DNA of 64,000 bases from Paenibacillus marchantiophytorum (GCF_014640555.1 NZ_BMHE01000012.1:62001-126000), one strand, 5' to 3'. Counted from the stretch's first letter, positions 17,699 through 26,381 are shown. Program-made: numbers and translations. Notes: generated by a model from the letters alone, not told the origin.

Positions 17699-18835
17699 TT
17701 AGGTCGCTGTGATCATCACCAAGCACATATCGTCCTGGGGAGAACCGCTTTTGGTATAAGGATAAATGCGTTCAATGATGCCCTCAGGATCGTGCGTTTG
17801 CATCGACTGAAAGCTGCGTTGAATTTTATTGATGCCTTCCTCCAGCTCATCGTCAAGCCATTCCGAAAGACCGTCGGTGAACAAGACAATCCGTGCATCT
17901 TTCTTATAGGGAATAACCCCTTTGGTAATCTCAATTCCCTCGAAAAATCCGATGGCACAACAGCCTTCCGTCAGCAGCTTGACCTCGCCATCCAGAATAG
18001 CGATTCCTGTTGGATGTCCGGCATTCACATATTCGATCGTGCGCTTCTCCGTATCCAACACCAAATAAATCGACGTAAAGTAATAATTGATAAGATTATC
18101 CGCTTTATGCAGTTGATTCATCCGGCAGTTTAACTCGCGAATCACACCCTCCGGATCACAAATGTTCGTAATCGTATCCTTCAAGGCCGAGTAGATATAC
18201 ATACAAACCAGTGACGAGGAAATACCATGACCCATCATATCCAGCAAAATAATACCATACCGGTTCGGCCCAATCGGGTACCACGCATAGAAATCACCCG
18301 CAAGCTCTGAAGAAGGCTTGTATACCGCTGAGATGTTAATATGCTCATCCTGGATAGGGCTGCTTAGTACGCTGCGCTGCACTTGTTTGGCCAGATCCAG
18401 CTCATACTTAATCCGCTTATCCCGTTCCTTATGCCAGTCCTTCTCGAACTTGAGACGCAGTGTGGAGCGAATGCGAGCCAGCAGCTCTACCTTGTTAATC
18501 GGCTTCATCACATAGTCGAGCGCCCCGGCGTCCAGAGCTTCCGCTAATTTATTCGAATCTCCCATCGCTGTTACGAAAATAATCGGGATATCTCGAAACC
18601 GTTCATCCGCTTGTACCGTGCGGCACGCTTCTACCCCATCAATTTCCGGCATCATCATATCCATCAAAATCAAATCTACGGATACCTCCGAGGTGCTGGG
18701 GGAATTCATTTCTAATAAGTGATATAGCTCTTTGGCAGAAGACACCATCATGAGATCGGTATACCCGGCTTTAAGCAGAATTTTTTCAATGATAAGTAAA
18801 TTCGTCGCGTTATCGTCAACAATCACAATGCTCAT
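17699..18835 (-). CDS. Response-regulator PP2C phosphatase (RsbY/RsbU-like)
   Basis: 378 residues: receiver domain 1-125 with phospho-acceptor Asp59 (LILMDMMMP) and KPINK; short linker helix; SpoIIE/PP2C phosphatase ~150-375 with metal-binding AGDFYAW, LLDMMGHG, TDGLSEW and SPQDDMCL. A phosphorylated receiver is expected to switch on removal of phosphate from RsbV. The start is ATG 18835 (MSIVIVDD); the longer frame adds 11 basic residues without homology. This receiver-PP2C layout is that of B. cereus RsbY, partner of RsbK; both are in this window. It could serve either RsbV. Confidence 0.88.
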   Translation of the reverse strand: MSIVIVDDNATNLLIIEKILLKAGYTDLMMVSSAKELYHLLEMNSPSTSEVSVDLILMDMMMPEIDGVEACRTVQADERFRDIPIIFVTAMGDSNKLAEALDAGALDYVMKPINKVELLARIRSTLRLKFEKDWHKERDKRIKYELDLAKQVQRSVLSSPIQDEHINISAVYKPSSELAGDFYAWYPIGPNRYGIILLDMMGHGISSSLVCMYIYSALKDTITNICDPEGVIRELNCRMNQLHKADNLINYYFTSIYLVLDTEKRTIEYVNAGHPTGIAILDGEVKLLTEGCCAIGFFEGIEITKGVIPYKKDARIVLFTDGLSEWLDDELEEGINKIQRSFQSMQTHDPEGIIERIYPYTKSGSPQDDMCLVMITAT

Positions 18836-19018
18836 AGCTCTAACCCCTTTTCGGGTAAAAGTTAACAAAAACCCTCACCGTAGTTTAACATACTTTAAAT
18901 GTAAATATCGCTAGAGTTCTTCTATCTACTACCCGAATTTGAAAAATTCAATCAGAATTCGATCAACTTTTGGGTGTTAATATAATGTAAGGGAATTTAA
19001 ATTAAATTTTTCCTGTTT

Positions 19019-19078
19019 CAAATGGGGGAAAGACGGTTACTTTCTACCAAGAGGCAAAACAACCAAAAACCCCATTTG
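19019..19078 (+). repeat. Inverted repeat in the ytxH-like leader
   Basis: CAAATGGGG (19019-19027) and CCCCATTTG (19070-19078) are perfect 9-base arms. The right arm ends just before the AAGGAGAG ribosome site of the next gene. A leader stem-loop or protein site is possible. Confidence 0.45.
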
Positions 19079-19093
19079 AAGGAGAGATGACTC

Positions 19094-19495
19094 ATGAGTG
19101 AAACAGTCGCAACAAATAAAGGCGGACTATTGTTAGGTTTAGTAATCGGTGGAGCAGTAGGTGCTGTAGCTTCCCTGTTGCTCGCCCCTAAAGCGGGGTC
19201 GGAATTACGTGAAGACCTTTCCAATACGTATCGTACGTTAAACGATAAAACAAGTAAACTAGCTTCGACAGTTGGTCAAAAAACCCAGGAAATCGTCTCC
19301 AGCGTATGCGAGACTACCCAAGATATCGCTGCTGCGGCTAGCGGCACAGCCAAAGATATCTTTTCCACCGTGAGCGAAAAGTCACAGGAAATCGGCAAAC
19401 AAGCCTCTGATGTGATCGATAAAGTTAAAGAAAGCAAAGACATGGTAGCGGAGTCCTTGCAGTCTGCCACGTCCACAAACAACAACCGCCATTAA
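19094..19495 (+). CDS. YtxH-domain stress membrane protein
   Basis: 133 residues. The N-terminus has the YtxH domain: GGLLLGLVIGGAVGAVASLLLAPKAGSELRED (one membrane helix ending in APKSG-type sequence). After that comes an alanine/serine-rich amphipathic stretch with 11-residue periodicity (TSKLASTVGQKTQEIVSSV..., KDIFSTVSEKSQEIGKQ) resembling apolipophorin/LEA helices. ATG 19094 behind GAAGGAGAG. B. subtilis YtxH is encoded with YtxG and is SigB-dependent; here the YtxG-like gene heads the sigB operon instead. No good SigB site was found upstream. Confidence 0.82.
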   Translation: MSETVATNKGGLLLGLVIGGAVGAVASLLLAPKAGSELREDLSNTYRTLNDKTSKLASTVGQKTQEIVSSVCETTQDIAAAASGTAKDIFSTVSEKSQEIGKQASDVIDKVKESKDMVAESLQSATSTNNNRH

Positions 19496-19561
19496 AAGCC
19501 CTGACTCGGGCTGGTAGGACGAATTTTTTTGGCCGCAGGCCCGAAAGGAGTGTTAGGCAAT

Positions 19562-19975
19562 ATGGATAAAAACAACATGCATCAGCAATTAACCAATATG
19601 GGACTCGAACGTGTGGCATATACGGAGAAATCCGTGTATCAAATCAACATCAAACATGAACCCACATCCGTTTCCTATCCCCTGACGTTAACTACACTGA
19701 CGACAGAACATGGCAATACGACCGTCCATTTCCACGAAGCTGACTTTCAAGAGAACGAATTCGTTCCTCTCGAAGTCCGCCGAACAGCTCTGGACAAGCT
19801 CATTGAGCTTGAGCGCTTATGCAACGGCTCTTCCAGCAAATCGCTGGAAGAGGCCAACAACAGCTCCATGGCTCAGGACATGGCTGAGATCAAGAAGCTG
19901 GGCAACGAGATGAAGCACATGAAAACGAACAGTGAGCTGCTTGAGCAGAACATGATCCCCGATCCGATTCAGTAG
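19562..19975 (+). CDS. Conserved hypothetical protein
   Basis: 137 residues, not recognised. The start is ATG 19562 (MDKNNMHQQL) behind AAAGGAG. It is polar with no membrane helix or signal. The first ~85 residues look like a small beta-rich domain (YQINIKHEPTSVSYPLTLTTL), followed by a helical charged tail containing MAQDMAEIKKLGNEMKHMK. It follows the YtxH gene by 66 bases on the same strand, so it may be a stress-operon member. Confidence 0.6.
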   Translation: MDKNNMHQQLTNMGLERVAYTEKSVYQINIKHEPTSVSYPLTLTTLTTEHGNTTVHFHEADFQENEFVPLEVRRTALDKLIELERLCNGSSSKSLEEANNSSMAQDMAEIKKLGNEMKHMKTNSELLEQNMIPDPIQ

Positions 19976-19985
19976 CGGACGAGGT

Positions 19986-20025
19986 TAGAAACCTTCAAAT
20001 CCACTTATGTGGAGTTGGAGGTTTC
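19986..20025 (+). terminator. Hairpin after the YtxH-hypothetical pair
   Basis: AGAAACCTTCAA / TTGGAGGTTTCT with an inner TCCAC/GTGGA stem. There is no clean T-run, so it is a weak terminator call. Confidence 0.5.
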
Positions 20026-20083
20026 TGGCCGTTGGCGGTGGAGCGTGAGATGGGCCGCTGCCCCAAAAAATCAAGACAAAATA

Positions 20084-20130
20084 GAGGCTGCTCTCTAGGT
20101 TTGCAACCTTTTGAGTCAGCCTCGTTTGTA
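20084..20130 (-). terminator. Terminator of fumC
   Basis: On the minus strand GAGGCTGACT ... AGCAGCCTC followed by TATTTTG, just after the fumC stop. Confidence 0.65.
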
Positions 20131-20137
20131 TAACAGA

Positions 20138-21532
20138 TTACGGCGTCTTAGGATGCACCATATCCTCTGGACGGACATAGCTGTCAAACTGCTCAGCGGT
20201 CAAGTAGCCGCTGCGCAGGGCTGACTCCTTCAGTGTCAGCCCTTCCTTATGGGCTTGCTTCGCAATGCTGGCCGCTTTCTCATACCCGATGTACGGGTTG
20301 AGGGCTGTTACCAGCATGAGCGATTGTTCCAGATTGCGCTGAATGACAGCGCGATTCGGTTCCATGCCTGCGAGGCAGTGATCGTTGAACGAGCGCATGC
20401 TATCCGCCAACAGCCGCACCGACTGCAGGAAGTTGTGAATAATGACGGGCTTGAACACATTCAGCTCGAAGTTGCCCTGGCTGGCGGCGAAGCCGATGGC
20501 CGCATCGTTGCCCATCACCTGGCACACGACCATCGTCATCGCTTCGCTCTGCGTGGGGTTGACCTTGCCCGGCATGATCGAGCTGCCGGGCTCGTTCTCC
20601 GGAATCGTGATCTCCCCGATTCCGCAGCGGGGACCGCTCGATAGCCAGCGCACATCGTTGGCTATCTTCATTAAATTCGCCGCCAGCGCCTTCAGCGCGC
20701 CGTGGGCGTAAACGATCTGATCATGGCTGGTCAGCGCATGAAACTTGTTCTCCGCGGAGACGAAGCGCGTGCCCGTCTCGCGAGTCAAGGCTTCGGCCAC
20801 ACGCGCGCCGAATTCAGGATGCGCGTTCAGCCCTGTGCCGACCGCGGTGCCGCCAATAGCCAGCTCGCGCATCGTGTCGACGCTGCTGCGCACCATGCGC
20901 GCGGCCTGCTGGAGCATGGCCCACCAGCCGCTTATCTCCTGCCCCAGCGTCAGCGGGGTGGCGTCCTGCAGGTGGGTGCGGCCGATCTTGACGATGGAGG
21001 CATAGGCCTCCATCTTGCTGTGCAGAGTCGCCTGCATAAGCTCCAGCGCTGGCAGCAGCTCTTGCTCTACCGCGATGACGCCGGCGACATGCATCGCGGT
21101 CGGGAACGTATCGTTCGAGCTTTGCGAACGATTCACATCATCGTTCGGATGAATACGCTGAGCGCCTTCCCCTGCAAGCAGTTCACTTGCTCGGTGAGCG
21201 ATCACCTCGTTCACGTTCATATTCGACTGCGTACCGCTGCCCGTCTGCCAGACTACAAGCGGGAACTCGTCGTTCCAGCGTCCCTGCACGATTTCATCAG
21301 CCGCCTGGGCAATCGCCTCGGCTTTCTGTGGCGTTAACCCGCCAAGCTCGCGATTTACCTGCGCAGCAGCCTTTTTCAACAGCGCAAAAGCACTAATCAA
21401 CCGCTCCGGCATCCGCTCCGTGCCGATTTTGAAATTCTCAAAGCTGCGCTGCGTTTGTGCCCCCCACAACTTATCCACAGGCACTCTGATTTCCCCCATC
21501 GTATCCTTTTCAATCCGATATTCTTGCGTCAC
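20138..21532 (-). CDS. fumC: Fumarate hydratase class II
   Basis: 464 residues, normal for FumC. Family signature [15 protein letters not shown] is present, plus [34 protein letters not shown] and [16 protein letters not shown]. Interconverts fumarate and malate in the TCA cycle. The start is GTG 21532 ([15 protein letters not shown]), because AAAGGAGG lies 8 bases before it; the ATGs further upstream lack a ribosome site and homology. The central part (about 20.6-21.1 kb) is much richer in G+C than flanking DNA. Monocistronic. Confidence 0.95.
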   Translation of the reverse strand: MTQEYRIEKDTMGEIRVPVDKLWGAQTQRSFENFKIGTERMPERLISAFALLKKAAAQVNRELGGLTPQKAEAIAQAADEIVQGRWNDEFPLVVWQTGSGTQSNMNVNEVIAHRASELLAGEGAQRIHPNDDVNRSQSSNDTFPTAMHVAGVIAVEQELLPALELMQATLHSKMEAYASIVKIGRTHLQDATPLTLGQEISGWWAMLQQAARMVRSSVDTMRELAIGGTAVGTGLNAHPEFGARVAEALTRETGTRFVSAENKFHALTSHDQIVYAHGALKALAANLMKIANDVRWLSSGPRCGIGEITIPENEPGSSIMPGKVNPTQSEAMTMVVCQVMGNDAAIGFAASQGNFELNVFKPVIIHNFLQSVRLLADSMRSFNDHCLAGMEPNRAVIQRNLEQSLMLVTALNPYIGYEKAASIAKQAHKEGLTLKESALRSGYLTAEQFDSYVRPEDMVHPKTP

Positions 21533-21741
21533 CTGAACCGCCTCCTTTAGCTTCGTCATGCTGGCATAACCCAACAGAATAAGGTAACCAGCTTGCTGAT
21601 ATCGTCAAACACATAAGTCTTATTTTGCCCAAAACATGGAACACTATGAGCTACGGACTGGTTTTCTCCTTCAGCAACAAGCTATAATTAACAAAAAACA
21701 CCCGCATAAGCAGGCGCTAGTGAATCAAAGGAGGACACCCC

Positions 21742-22134
21742 TTGGAAACCCGACTAGAAATTGTCGTCCGATCGACGGAAATCGATGTGAATGGTCACGT
21801 CAACAACGCCAAATATTTGGAATACCTCGAATGGGGCCGTGAGGAATGGTACGAGCAAGCGGAGCTATTCTATGATACTTTTGGCGCGATGGGCATTCAA
21901 ACCGTAACGGTGAACATTAACATTAACTACAAAAAAGAATGCAAACAAGGAGACGATCTGACCATCACCTGCCGTCCTGAAAAAATGGGACGTTCCAGCT
22001 ATGTGCTGAAACAAGAAATTATCAATAAGCAAGGCGACTTATGTGCAGATGCCCTTGTCACAAGTGTAACGATGGACAGCGCAACACGCAAAAGCGTGGA
22101 AGCTCCCGAAGCTTTGCGGAAACATTTTAGCTAA
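21742..22134 (+). CDS. Acyl-CoA thioesterase, hotdog fold (4HBT/YbgC type)
   Basis: 130 residues. The hotdog motif STEIDVNGHVNNAKYLEYLEWGREEW holds the catalytic aspartate and the HVNN histidine of the 4HBT group, followed by the NINYKKECKQGDDLTI strand. Length fits. Hydrolyses acyl-CoA thioesters; substrate not predictable. The start is TTG 21742 behind AAAGGAGG. It ends 3 bases before the stop of the convergent PNPOx-like gene. Confidence 0.88.
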   Translation: METRLEIVVRSTEIDVNGHVNNAKYLEYLEWGREEWYEQAELFYDTFGAMGIQTVTVNININYKKECKQGDDLTITCRPEKMGRSSYVLKQEIINKQGDLCADALVTSVTMDSATRKSVEAPEALRKHFS

Positions 22135-22137
22135 CGT

Positions 22138-22710
22138 TTAATTCAGCGCCTCTGTGGATAATTTTTGTCCGAGCGGTGTTGGCAGTCCATCCATACTGAT
22201 CATGTTTTTCTGCTGCCAATAGTCATTTAAACCTTGCTCGCCTTGGTGGGCAGCCCACTTCTGCAGCGTGTGACGCTCTCCCTCATAATTGTAAAAAGGA
22301 ACGCTATAGCCGCAAGATGTCTTGACTTCATGAACATCCACGACGATAATCTGACGCGCTCCCGGCAGCAGAGTGAACCTTGGGACGAGAGTATCCCACT
22401 CCTGCGTACCGGGCAGCACAACACGGCCGACCCCGTACAACCGCAGAATCATCGGCGGCCCCTCGAATGCCATGAACATCACCGTAATGCGCCCATTCTC
22501 TTCAAGATGCGCACTCGTCTCATTGCCGCTCCCTGTCAAATCCAGATAAGCCACTTCGTTGGTCGATAAAATTCGCAAGACATCATGGCCCTTGGGCGAT
22601 AGATTCACATGTCCATCCCCCGCTAACGGGGCTGACCCCACGAAGAAAATGTGCTGCTTGCCAATGAACTGTTCATGCTCCGGCAATAACGCCTCGAACG
22701 ATTTCCCCAT
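22138..22710 (-). CDS. Pyridoxamine 5'-phosphate oxidase-like flavoprotein
   Basis: 190 residues, split-barrel PNPOx fold: FFVGSAPLAGDGHVNLSPKG, AYLDLTGSGNETSAHL, GRITVMFMAFEGPPMILRLYG and TSCGYSVPFY. This matches the uncharacterised pyridoxamine-oxidase-related group, not PdxH itself. Probably binds FMN or F420. The start is ATG 22710 (MGKSFEAL), with GGAGG upstream. Convergent with the thioesterase gene. Confidence 0.82.
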   Translation of the reverse strand: MGKSFEALLPEHEQFIGKQHIFFVGSAPLAGDGHVNLSPKGHDVLRILSTNEVAYLDLTGSGNETSAHLEENGRITVMFMAFEGPPMILRLYGVGRVVLPGTQEWDTLVPRFTLLPGARQIIVVDVHEVKTSCGYSVPFYNYEGERHTLQKWAAHQGEQGLNDYWQQKNMISMDGLPTPLGQKLSTEALN

Positions 22711-22906
22711 TGTCTCTTCGCCTCCATTTCCCAATATCTTCTATTATGCTCCTCGACGCACTATTTGTGAAATACCTAAATAGACATTGCTTTATAGTAT
22801 TTACCTATAGAGAAGATCCGCTGCATTACTTTTGCAAATCCTCTGCATACTTCCAGGCCATTCGAGGCATACTTAGTTAGTTGAAACCTAGAGGAGGTGA
22901 CCTAAC

Positions 22907-23074
22907 ATGCCAACAAACAACAGTGATGATGTGGTGAGTCATGCCATTAATGCCGCTGAGGCGAATGCGGAAGACGGCCAATCCAAGCAACAAGTAGAGG
23001 AATTAAGCTCTCTTCTGCAAAATACGACGACAAACTCCACTGCCGATGAAGATTCATCCGAGCAGCAATCGTAA
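22907..23074 (+). CDS. Small acidic hydrophilic protein, 55 residues
   Basis: ATG 22907 follows the near-ideal ribosome site AGGAGGTGACCT. The frame reads MPTNNSDDVVSHAINAAEAN and ends SSEQQS before TAA at 23072-23074. It is rich in N, D, E, S and Q with no aromatic residue or cysteine, so likely disordered. No homology recognised. The ribosome site and clean frame argue that it is real; the composition recalls small stress or spore-matrix peptides, but this is a guess. Confidence 0.6.
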   Translation: MPTNNSDDVVSHAINAAEANAEDGQSKQQVEELSSLLQNTTTNSTADEDSSEQQS

Positions 23075-23218
23075 TTTGATCTTATTTTCGCGAGCTAGCG
23101 CAGATGAGCTTTTCCAGATGGTCTTTAGAGACCTTGGGAAAGCTCTTTTTAGTTTGTTCCATTATTTGCCTAATTTAGATATATCGAATAAGCTTTTACT
23201 GAAGGGAGGCGATTTCTA

Positions 23219-23458
23219 TTGTTTATTAACCCCTATAAAAACCGCACGCGTGCAAGCCTTTATTTTGAAATTCCTTTAACATTAGGCGTTATCATTTATG
23301 GGATTATAGCTCTTACTGGTTCAAGCGACTTTAACATTTCAATTTACATGTTATTGCTATCCACTGTTTTCCTAATAAGAAGCTTTGATAAAAAAGCCAA
23401 TCTGCTCAGTTTTTCGATCTTATTGATAGGTGCAATCATCATCTTCCTAAAATCCTAA
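23219..23458 (+). CDS. Small integral membrane protein
   Basis: 79 residues, start TTG 23219 behind AAGGGAGG. Three hydrophobic helices (~17-33, ~40-55, ~60-77) separated by short polar turns, with basic residues near the N-terminus (KNRTR) and in the second loop (RSFDKKAN). No family recognised. It lies between the small acidic ORF and a repeat-filled gap. Confidence 0.6.
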   Translation: MFINPYKNRTRASLYFEIPLTLGVIIYGIIALTGSSDFNISIYMLLLSTVFLIRSFDKKANLLSFSILLIGAIIIFLKS

Positions 23459-23767
23459 CTTCAATAAATAAATAAAAGCTCCAAAAGACTCTTATTCGGG
23501 GCAAAACGTCCCTTTCTGGCCCGATAGAAGTCTTCAGAGACTCTTATTCCGAAAAGCGGCTGCTTTTTCCTCATTTCTAACGCAAATAACAGTCCCAAGA
23601 GACTCCTATTCTGGTCAAATCGTCCCTTTCAAACCTAATAAGAGACGTCAAAGACTCTTATTCGGTTGACCAGTAGGCCCCTACTCAAAAAACGCCCCCG
23701 TCAGCCATGAACAAAACGCCCATCCGCTGAATAACATATAGTAAAAACACAAGGATGGTCGAAGAAA
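23459..23767. repeat. Intergenic repeats with a GACTCTTATTC core
   Basis: The core GACTCYTATTC recurs at 23487, 23539, 23601 and 23653 (spacings 52, 62, 52), so the array has a ~114-base period of two half units. The half unit at 23487 (GACTCTTATTCGGGGCAAAA then CGTCCCTTTC) matches the one at 23601. AATAAGAG at 23637 can pair with CTCTTATT at 23655. The GATAGAAGTCTT...CTCTTATTC piece at 23523 recurs at 31663. No gene seen. Confidence 0.7.
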
Positions 23768-24376
23768 ATGGACGGACTGGATCAACCCGTTAGTATACAA
23801 ACGAATCAGGTGCTGCGTAATCAATTAAAGCTGCTCTACCCTTCAGTTATCCACCATACGCCTTATACATCCCAGCATGCCATGAATACCGCGATAGTCA
23901 ACGCGGTCAATAAGCAACTGAGCGACCAAGGCTACCCCAAGAATCCACTGGCTGATGTCACAGCTTACTATGAGATCAAAACCAATGAGCGCAATGTGCT
24001 CAGTCTGACGCTATGGAATTATACGTTCTCGGGCGGGGCCCATGGGCTTACGATTCAGAATGCGTTGACTTTCAGTACGGAAACTGGCAAATCTTACGCC
24101 CTCAAAGATCTATTTAAACCAGGCAGCGACTATGTCGGCAAGTTAAGCGCGTTGATTCAAGCCGAGCTCAAAACACGAGACATCCCGTTGTTGGTCGATT
24201 TTAAGACGATTCGTCCAGATCAAGATTTCTATATTGCCGATAAATCGCTAGTCATTTATTTCCAAGTCTATGAGCTGGCAGCTTATGTATATGGTTTTCT
24301 TTATTTTCCTATTTCTGTGTACGCTCTACAGGATATTATTGCGGAAGAAGGGCCACTGGGCATAATGCTGTACTAA
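23768..24376 (+). CDS. DUF4163/DUF3298 (RsiV-like) domain protein
   Basis: 202 residues. A DUF4163-type N-terminal half (QLKLLYPSVIHHTPYT to YYEIKTNERNVLSLTLWNYTFSGGAHG) is followed by a DUF3298-type half (LTFSTETGKSYALKDLFKPGSDYVGKLSALIQ and the C-terminal YFQVYELAAYVYGFLYFPIS). These paired domains occur in the extracytoplasmic part of RsiV-like anti-sigma factors and in secreted proteins. Here there is neither a signal peptide nor a membrane helix, so it may be cytoplasmic or a truncated relative. Confidence 0.78.
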   Translation: MDGLDQPVSIQTNQVLRNQLKLLYPSVIHHTPYTSQHAMNTAIVNAVNKQLSDQGYPKNPLADVTAYYEIKTNERNVLSLTLWNYTFSGGAHGLTIQNALTFSTETGKSYALKDLFKPGSDYVGKLSALIQAELKTRDIPLLVDFKTIRPDQDFYIADKSLVIYFQVYELAAYVYGFLYFPISVYALQDIIAEEGPLGIMLY

Positions 24377-24380
24377 GACA

Positions 24381-25322
24381 CTAAACACAGACAATAATTT
24401 GTCTGCTGAAATTGCTTTTTTGCACGATACAGCGTTCATCGATACGGAAACCCGCCTGCTCGATGAGCGCATCAATCTGCTCTGTCGTGATAATAACCGC
24501 GCGCCAGGCGACGCGGCGTGCGGCCCTAAGCATGTCCAACTGCTCATCTTCGGGCAGCTTGGAGCAAAGATTGTAGGGCATGTCCAGAATGAGGGCGTCG
24601 TAACGCGCCTCATCTCCCGCTGCCAGACCCAGCGTTCGCATGTCGGCAATACGCACCACATCCGGCATGTCGAAATGGGTGAGATTCACCCGCGCGCCGC
24701 GCACAGCCAGCGGGTTCATGTCCGTGCCCACGATGTCGATGCCCATCGACATCGCCTCAATCAGCACCGTGCCGATGCCGCAGCACGGGTCAATGACTTT
24801 GGCGCCCGCTATATCGGGCACGGCAATGTTCACCACCGCCCGCGCTACGCGCGTGTTCAGGGCGGTGGAGTAGTTCTGCGGCTTCTGCTGATGCTGAAGC
24901 CACACGGCTTCGCCGTAGCTGCATTCGCCGAACACCCACCGGCTTCCCAGCTCCGTGACGGCGAACCACATCTCCGGCCGTTCCAGCTCCGCTTTGCCGC
25001 GGAGATGCCGGCCTATTTCGCGTGCAACTTCGCGCTGGCGGTCCGTGCGGACCACAGCTTCCGTTTCCGCGAACACAACCTTGAACGTTGCCTCCCGCGG
25101 CGCCAACGTCCCCACCTGCGAGGCCAGTTCCGGCAAACTGCCGGCCTCGACCAGAACGTCCAGCCGCAGCTTCAGGAACGGGCTGCGGCTCGGTTCAACC
25201 TTACGCGCGCTAACTGCGTAGCGCGCACCAAACAAAGCATCTGCGCCCAGTAAACTGCGCAGCTCCAGCAGACAAAGCGCCTGCTCATCTTCATGGCAGG
25301 CAAAGGTATAGATATATTTCAT
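24381..25322 (-). CDS. Trm11/TRMG10-like RNA methyltransferase
   Basis: 313 residues. N-terminal ~150 residues look like a divergent THUMP-type RNA-binding part; the C-terminal Rossmann methyltransferase has the SAM loop VIDPCCGIGTVLIEA, IVGTDMNPLAVRGA and the catalytic LILDMPYN (D-x-P-Y). This suggests N2-guanine or similar base methylation of tRNA. ATG 25322 behind GAGGGA. The N-terminal half (24.9-25.25 kb) is strikingly GC-rich. Convergent, 4 bases apart, with the DUF4163 gene. Confidence 0.82.
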   Translation of the reverse strand: MKYIYTFACHEDEQALCLLELRSLLGADALFGARYAVSARKVEPSRSPFLKLRLDVLVEAGSLPELASQVGTLAPREATFKVVFAETEAVVRTDRQREVAREIGRHLRGKAELERPEMWFAVTELGSRWVFGECSYGEAVWLQHQQKPQNYSTALNTRVARAVVNIAVPDIAGAKVIDPCCGIGTVLIEAMSMGIDIVGTDMNPLAVRGARVNLTHFDMPDVVRIADMRTLGLAAGDEARYDALILDMPYNLCSKLPEDEQLDMLRAARRVAWRAVIITTEQIDALIEQAGFRIDERCIVQKSNFSRQIIVCV

Positions 25323-25351
25323 GTTGCATCCCTCATTTAACGTGTGACTTT

Positions 25352-26257
25352 CTATTTCGTTGTGTTAGCAGTTGTTCCGCTCTTCGCAAACTGCTGGATC
25401 AACTGCTTCATAAAGGTATCCGTCGTCTTGCACACATGCATGTCTTTGCGATAGACAATCCCCACATCCTTCTGCGGAATAGGATCAACAATCGGAATGC
25501 TGCTAATATCCTTGCTGCTGCGAATGCTGTCCACATACGAGCCAGGCAATATGACGCCCACCACATTCTGTTTCGCCATCTGAAGCAGCGACTCCAACGT
25601 CGACAGTTCCAGTGTTGGCTTCCACTCAAATCCATGCTTCTTGCAGCATTCATCCATCATTTGCCGCACATAAAACTTACCTGGCATCATCGCTACTGGA
25701 AGTTGTACGAGCTCGGCTAACGGGATCGTATCCGACTGTGCCAGCGAGTGCTTGCTCGACACCACAAATTGCAGCTCCTCGTTATACAAAGGAATACTCG
25801 CTAGCTGCTCGTCCTCATCAGGCAGGAAAACAACGCCAATATCCAGTTGATTATTCAGCAGCCCCTCTTTGGTCTCCTCGGTGGCAAGTTCTGTTACCGA
25901 TAGCTCAATTTTGGGATACTGCGCATGAAAAGCCATAATCGTCGCCGTCAGCAAATGATTACCGGAACAGCCGATGCGCAGCTTTCCCCGCTGCATGCCT
26001 TGGATTTCATTCAACGCAGCTTGCGCTTGATCCAATTCATGGAAAATATTTCGGCTATGCTTGAGCAAAATTTCTCCGGCCTCGGTGATATAAACTTTCT
26101 TGCCGATCCGCTGAAAAAGAGGCGAACCTACGCGATGCTCGATCAAGCGTATCTGTTGGCTGAGCGTAGGTTGGCTGATCCCTAACTTTTCGGCTGCACG
26201 GGTGAAATGCAATTCTTCGCAAACCGCCATAAAATATTCCAATAATCGATACTCCAT
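25352..26257 (-). CDS. LysR-family transcriptional regulator
   Basis: 301 residues. Winged helix-turn-helix at 1-60 (HFTRAAEKLGISQPTLSQQIRLIEHRVGSPLFQR), then a substrate-binding domain in two lobes (LRIGCSGNHLLT, ELATEETKEGLLNNQLDIGVVF). The start is ATG 26257 (MEYRLLEYFMAV); the GTG four codons upstream overlaps the GGTGG ribosome site. It diverges from ilvE with a dyad ATAG-N7-CTAT between them, so it may control itself and ilvE. CynR/CitR-like in general sequence; effector unknown. Confidence 0.9.
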   Translation of the reverse strand: MEYRLLEYFMAVCEELHFTRAAEKLGISQPTLSQQIRLIEHRVGSPLFQRIGKKVYITEAGEILLKHSRNIFHELDQAQAALNEIQGMQRGKLRIGCSGNHLLTATIMAFHAQYPKIELSVTELATEETKEGLLNNQLDIGVVFLPDEDEQLASIPLYNEELQFVVSSKHSLAQSDTIPLAELVQLPVAMMPGKFYVRQMMDECCKKHGFEWKPTLELSTLESLLQMAKQNVVGVILPGSYVDSIRSSKDISSIPIVDPIPQKDVGIVYRKDMHVCKTTDTFMKQLIQQFAKSGTTANTTK

Positions 26258-26273
26258 CGTTGCCACCACCGAT

Positions 26274-26290
26274 CATAGCTATTACCTATG
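26274..26290. promoter_or_regulatory. LysR-type dyad between the regulator and ilvE
   Basis: CATAGCTATTACCTATG: perfect 5-base arms, of the ATAG-N7-CTAT / T-N11-A form typical of LysR boxes. It lies 16 bases before the regulator start and about 90 bases before ilvE. Confidence 0.55.
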
Positions 26291-26381
26291 ATGGTAATTG
26301 ATAATTCGGAATTGATCAATGATTGATATTTATCTATAGTAGAAGGAATACACTCATGGGAACGAAAGGCGGTTATTCGCG

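Noticed and set aside
18836..18960. SigB promoter before the REC-PP2C gene
   Set aside because: A GTTAAA and a GGGTTT occur but are only 9 bases apart, the wrong spacing.
20702..21337. Plus-strand open frame of 211 codons
   Set aside because: Antisense to fumC in its GC-rich part; no recognisable motif.
23487..23670. CRISPR-like periodicity of GACTCTTATTC
   Set aside because: The spacing alternates 52 and 62 and the intervening sequences are themselves related, unlike spacers.
24399..25253. 284-codon open frame on the plus strand
   Set aside because: Antisense to the Trm11-like methyltransferase, whose SAM and DxPY motifs are clear. The frame exists because the opposite strand is GC-rich; no ribosome site or domain.
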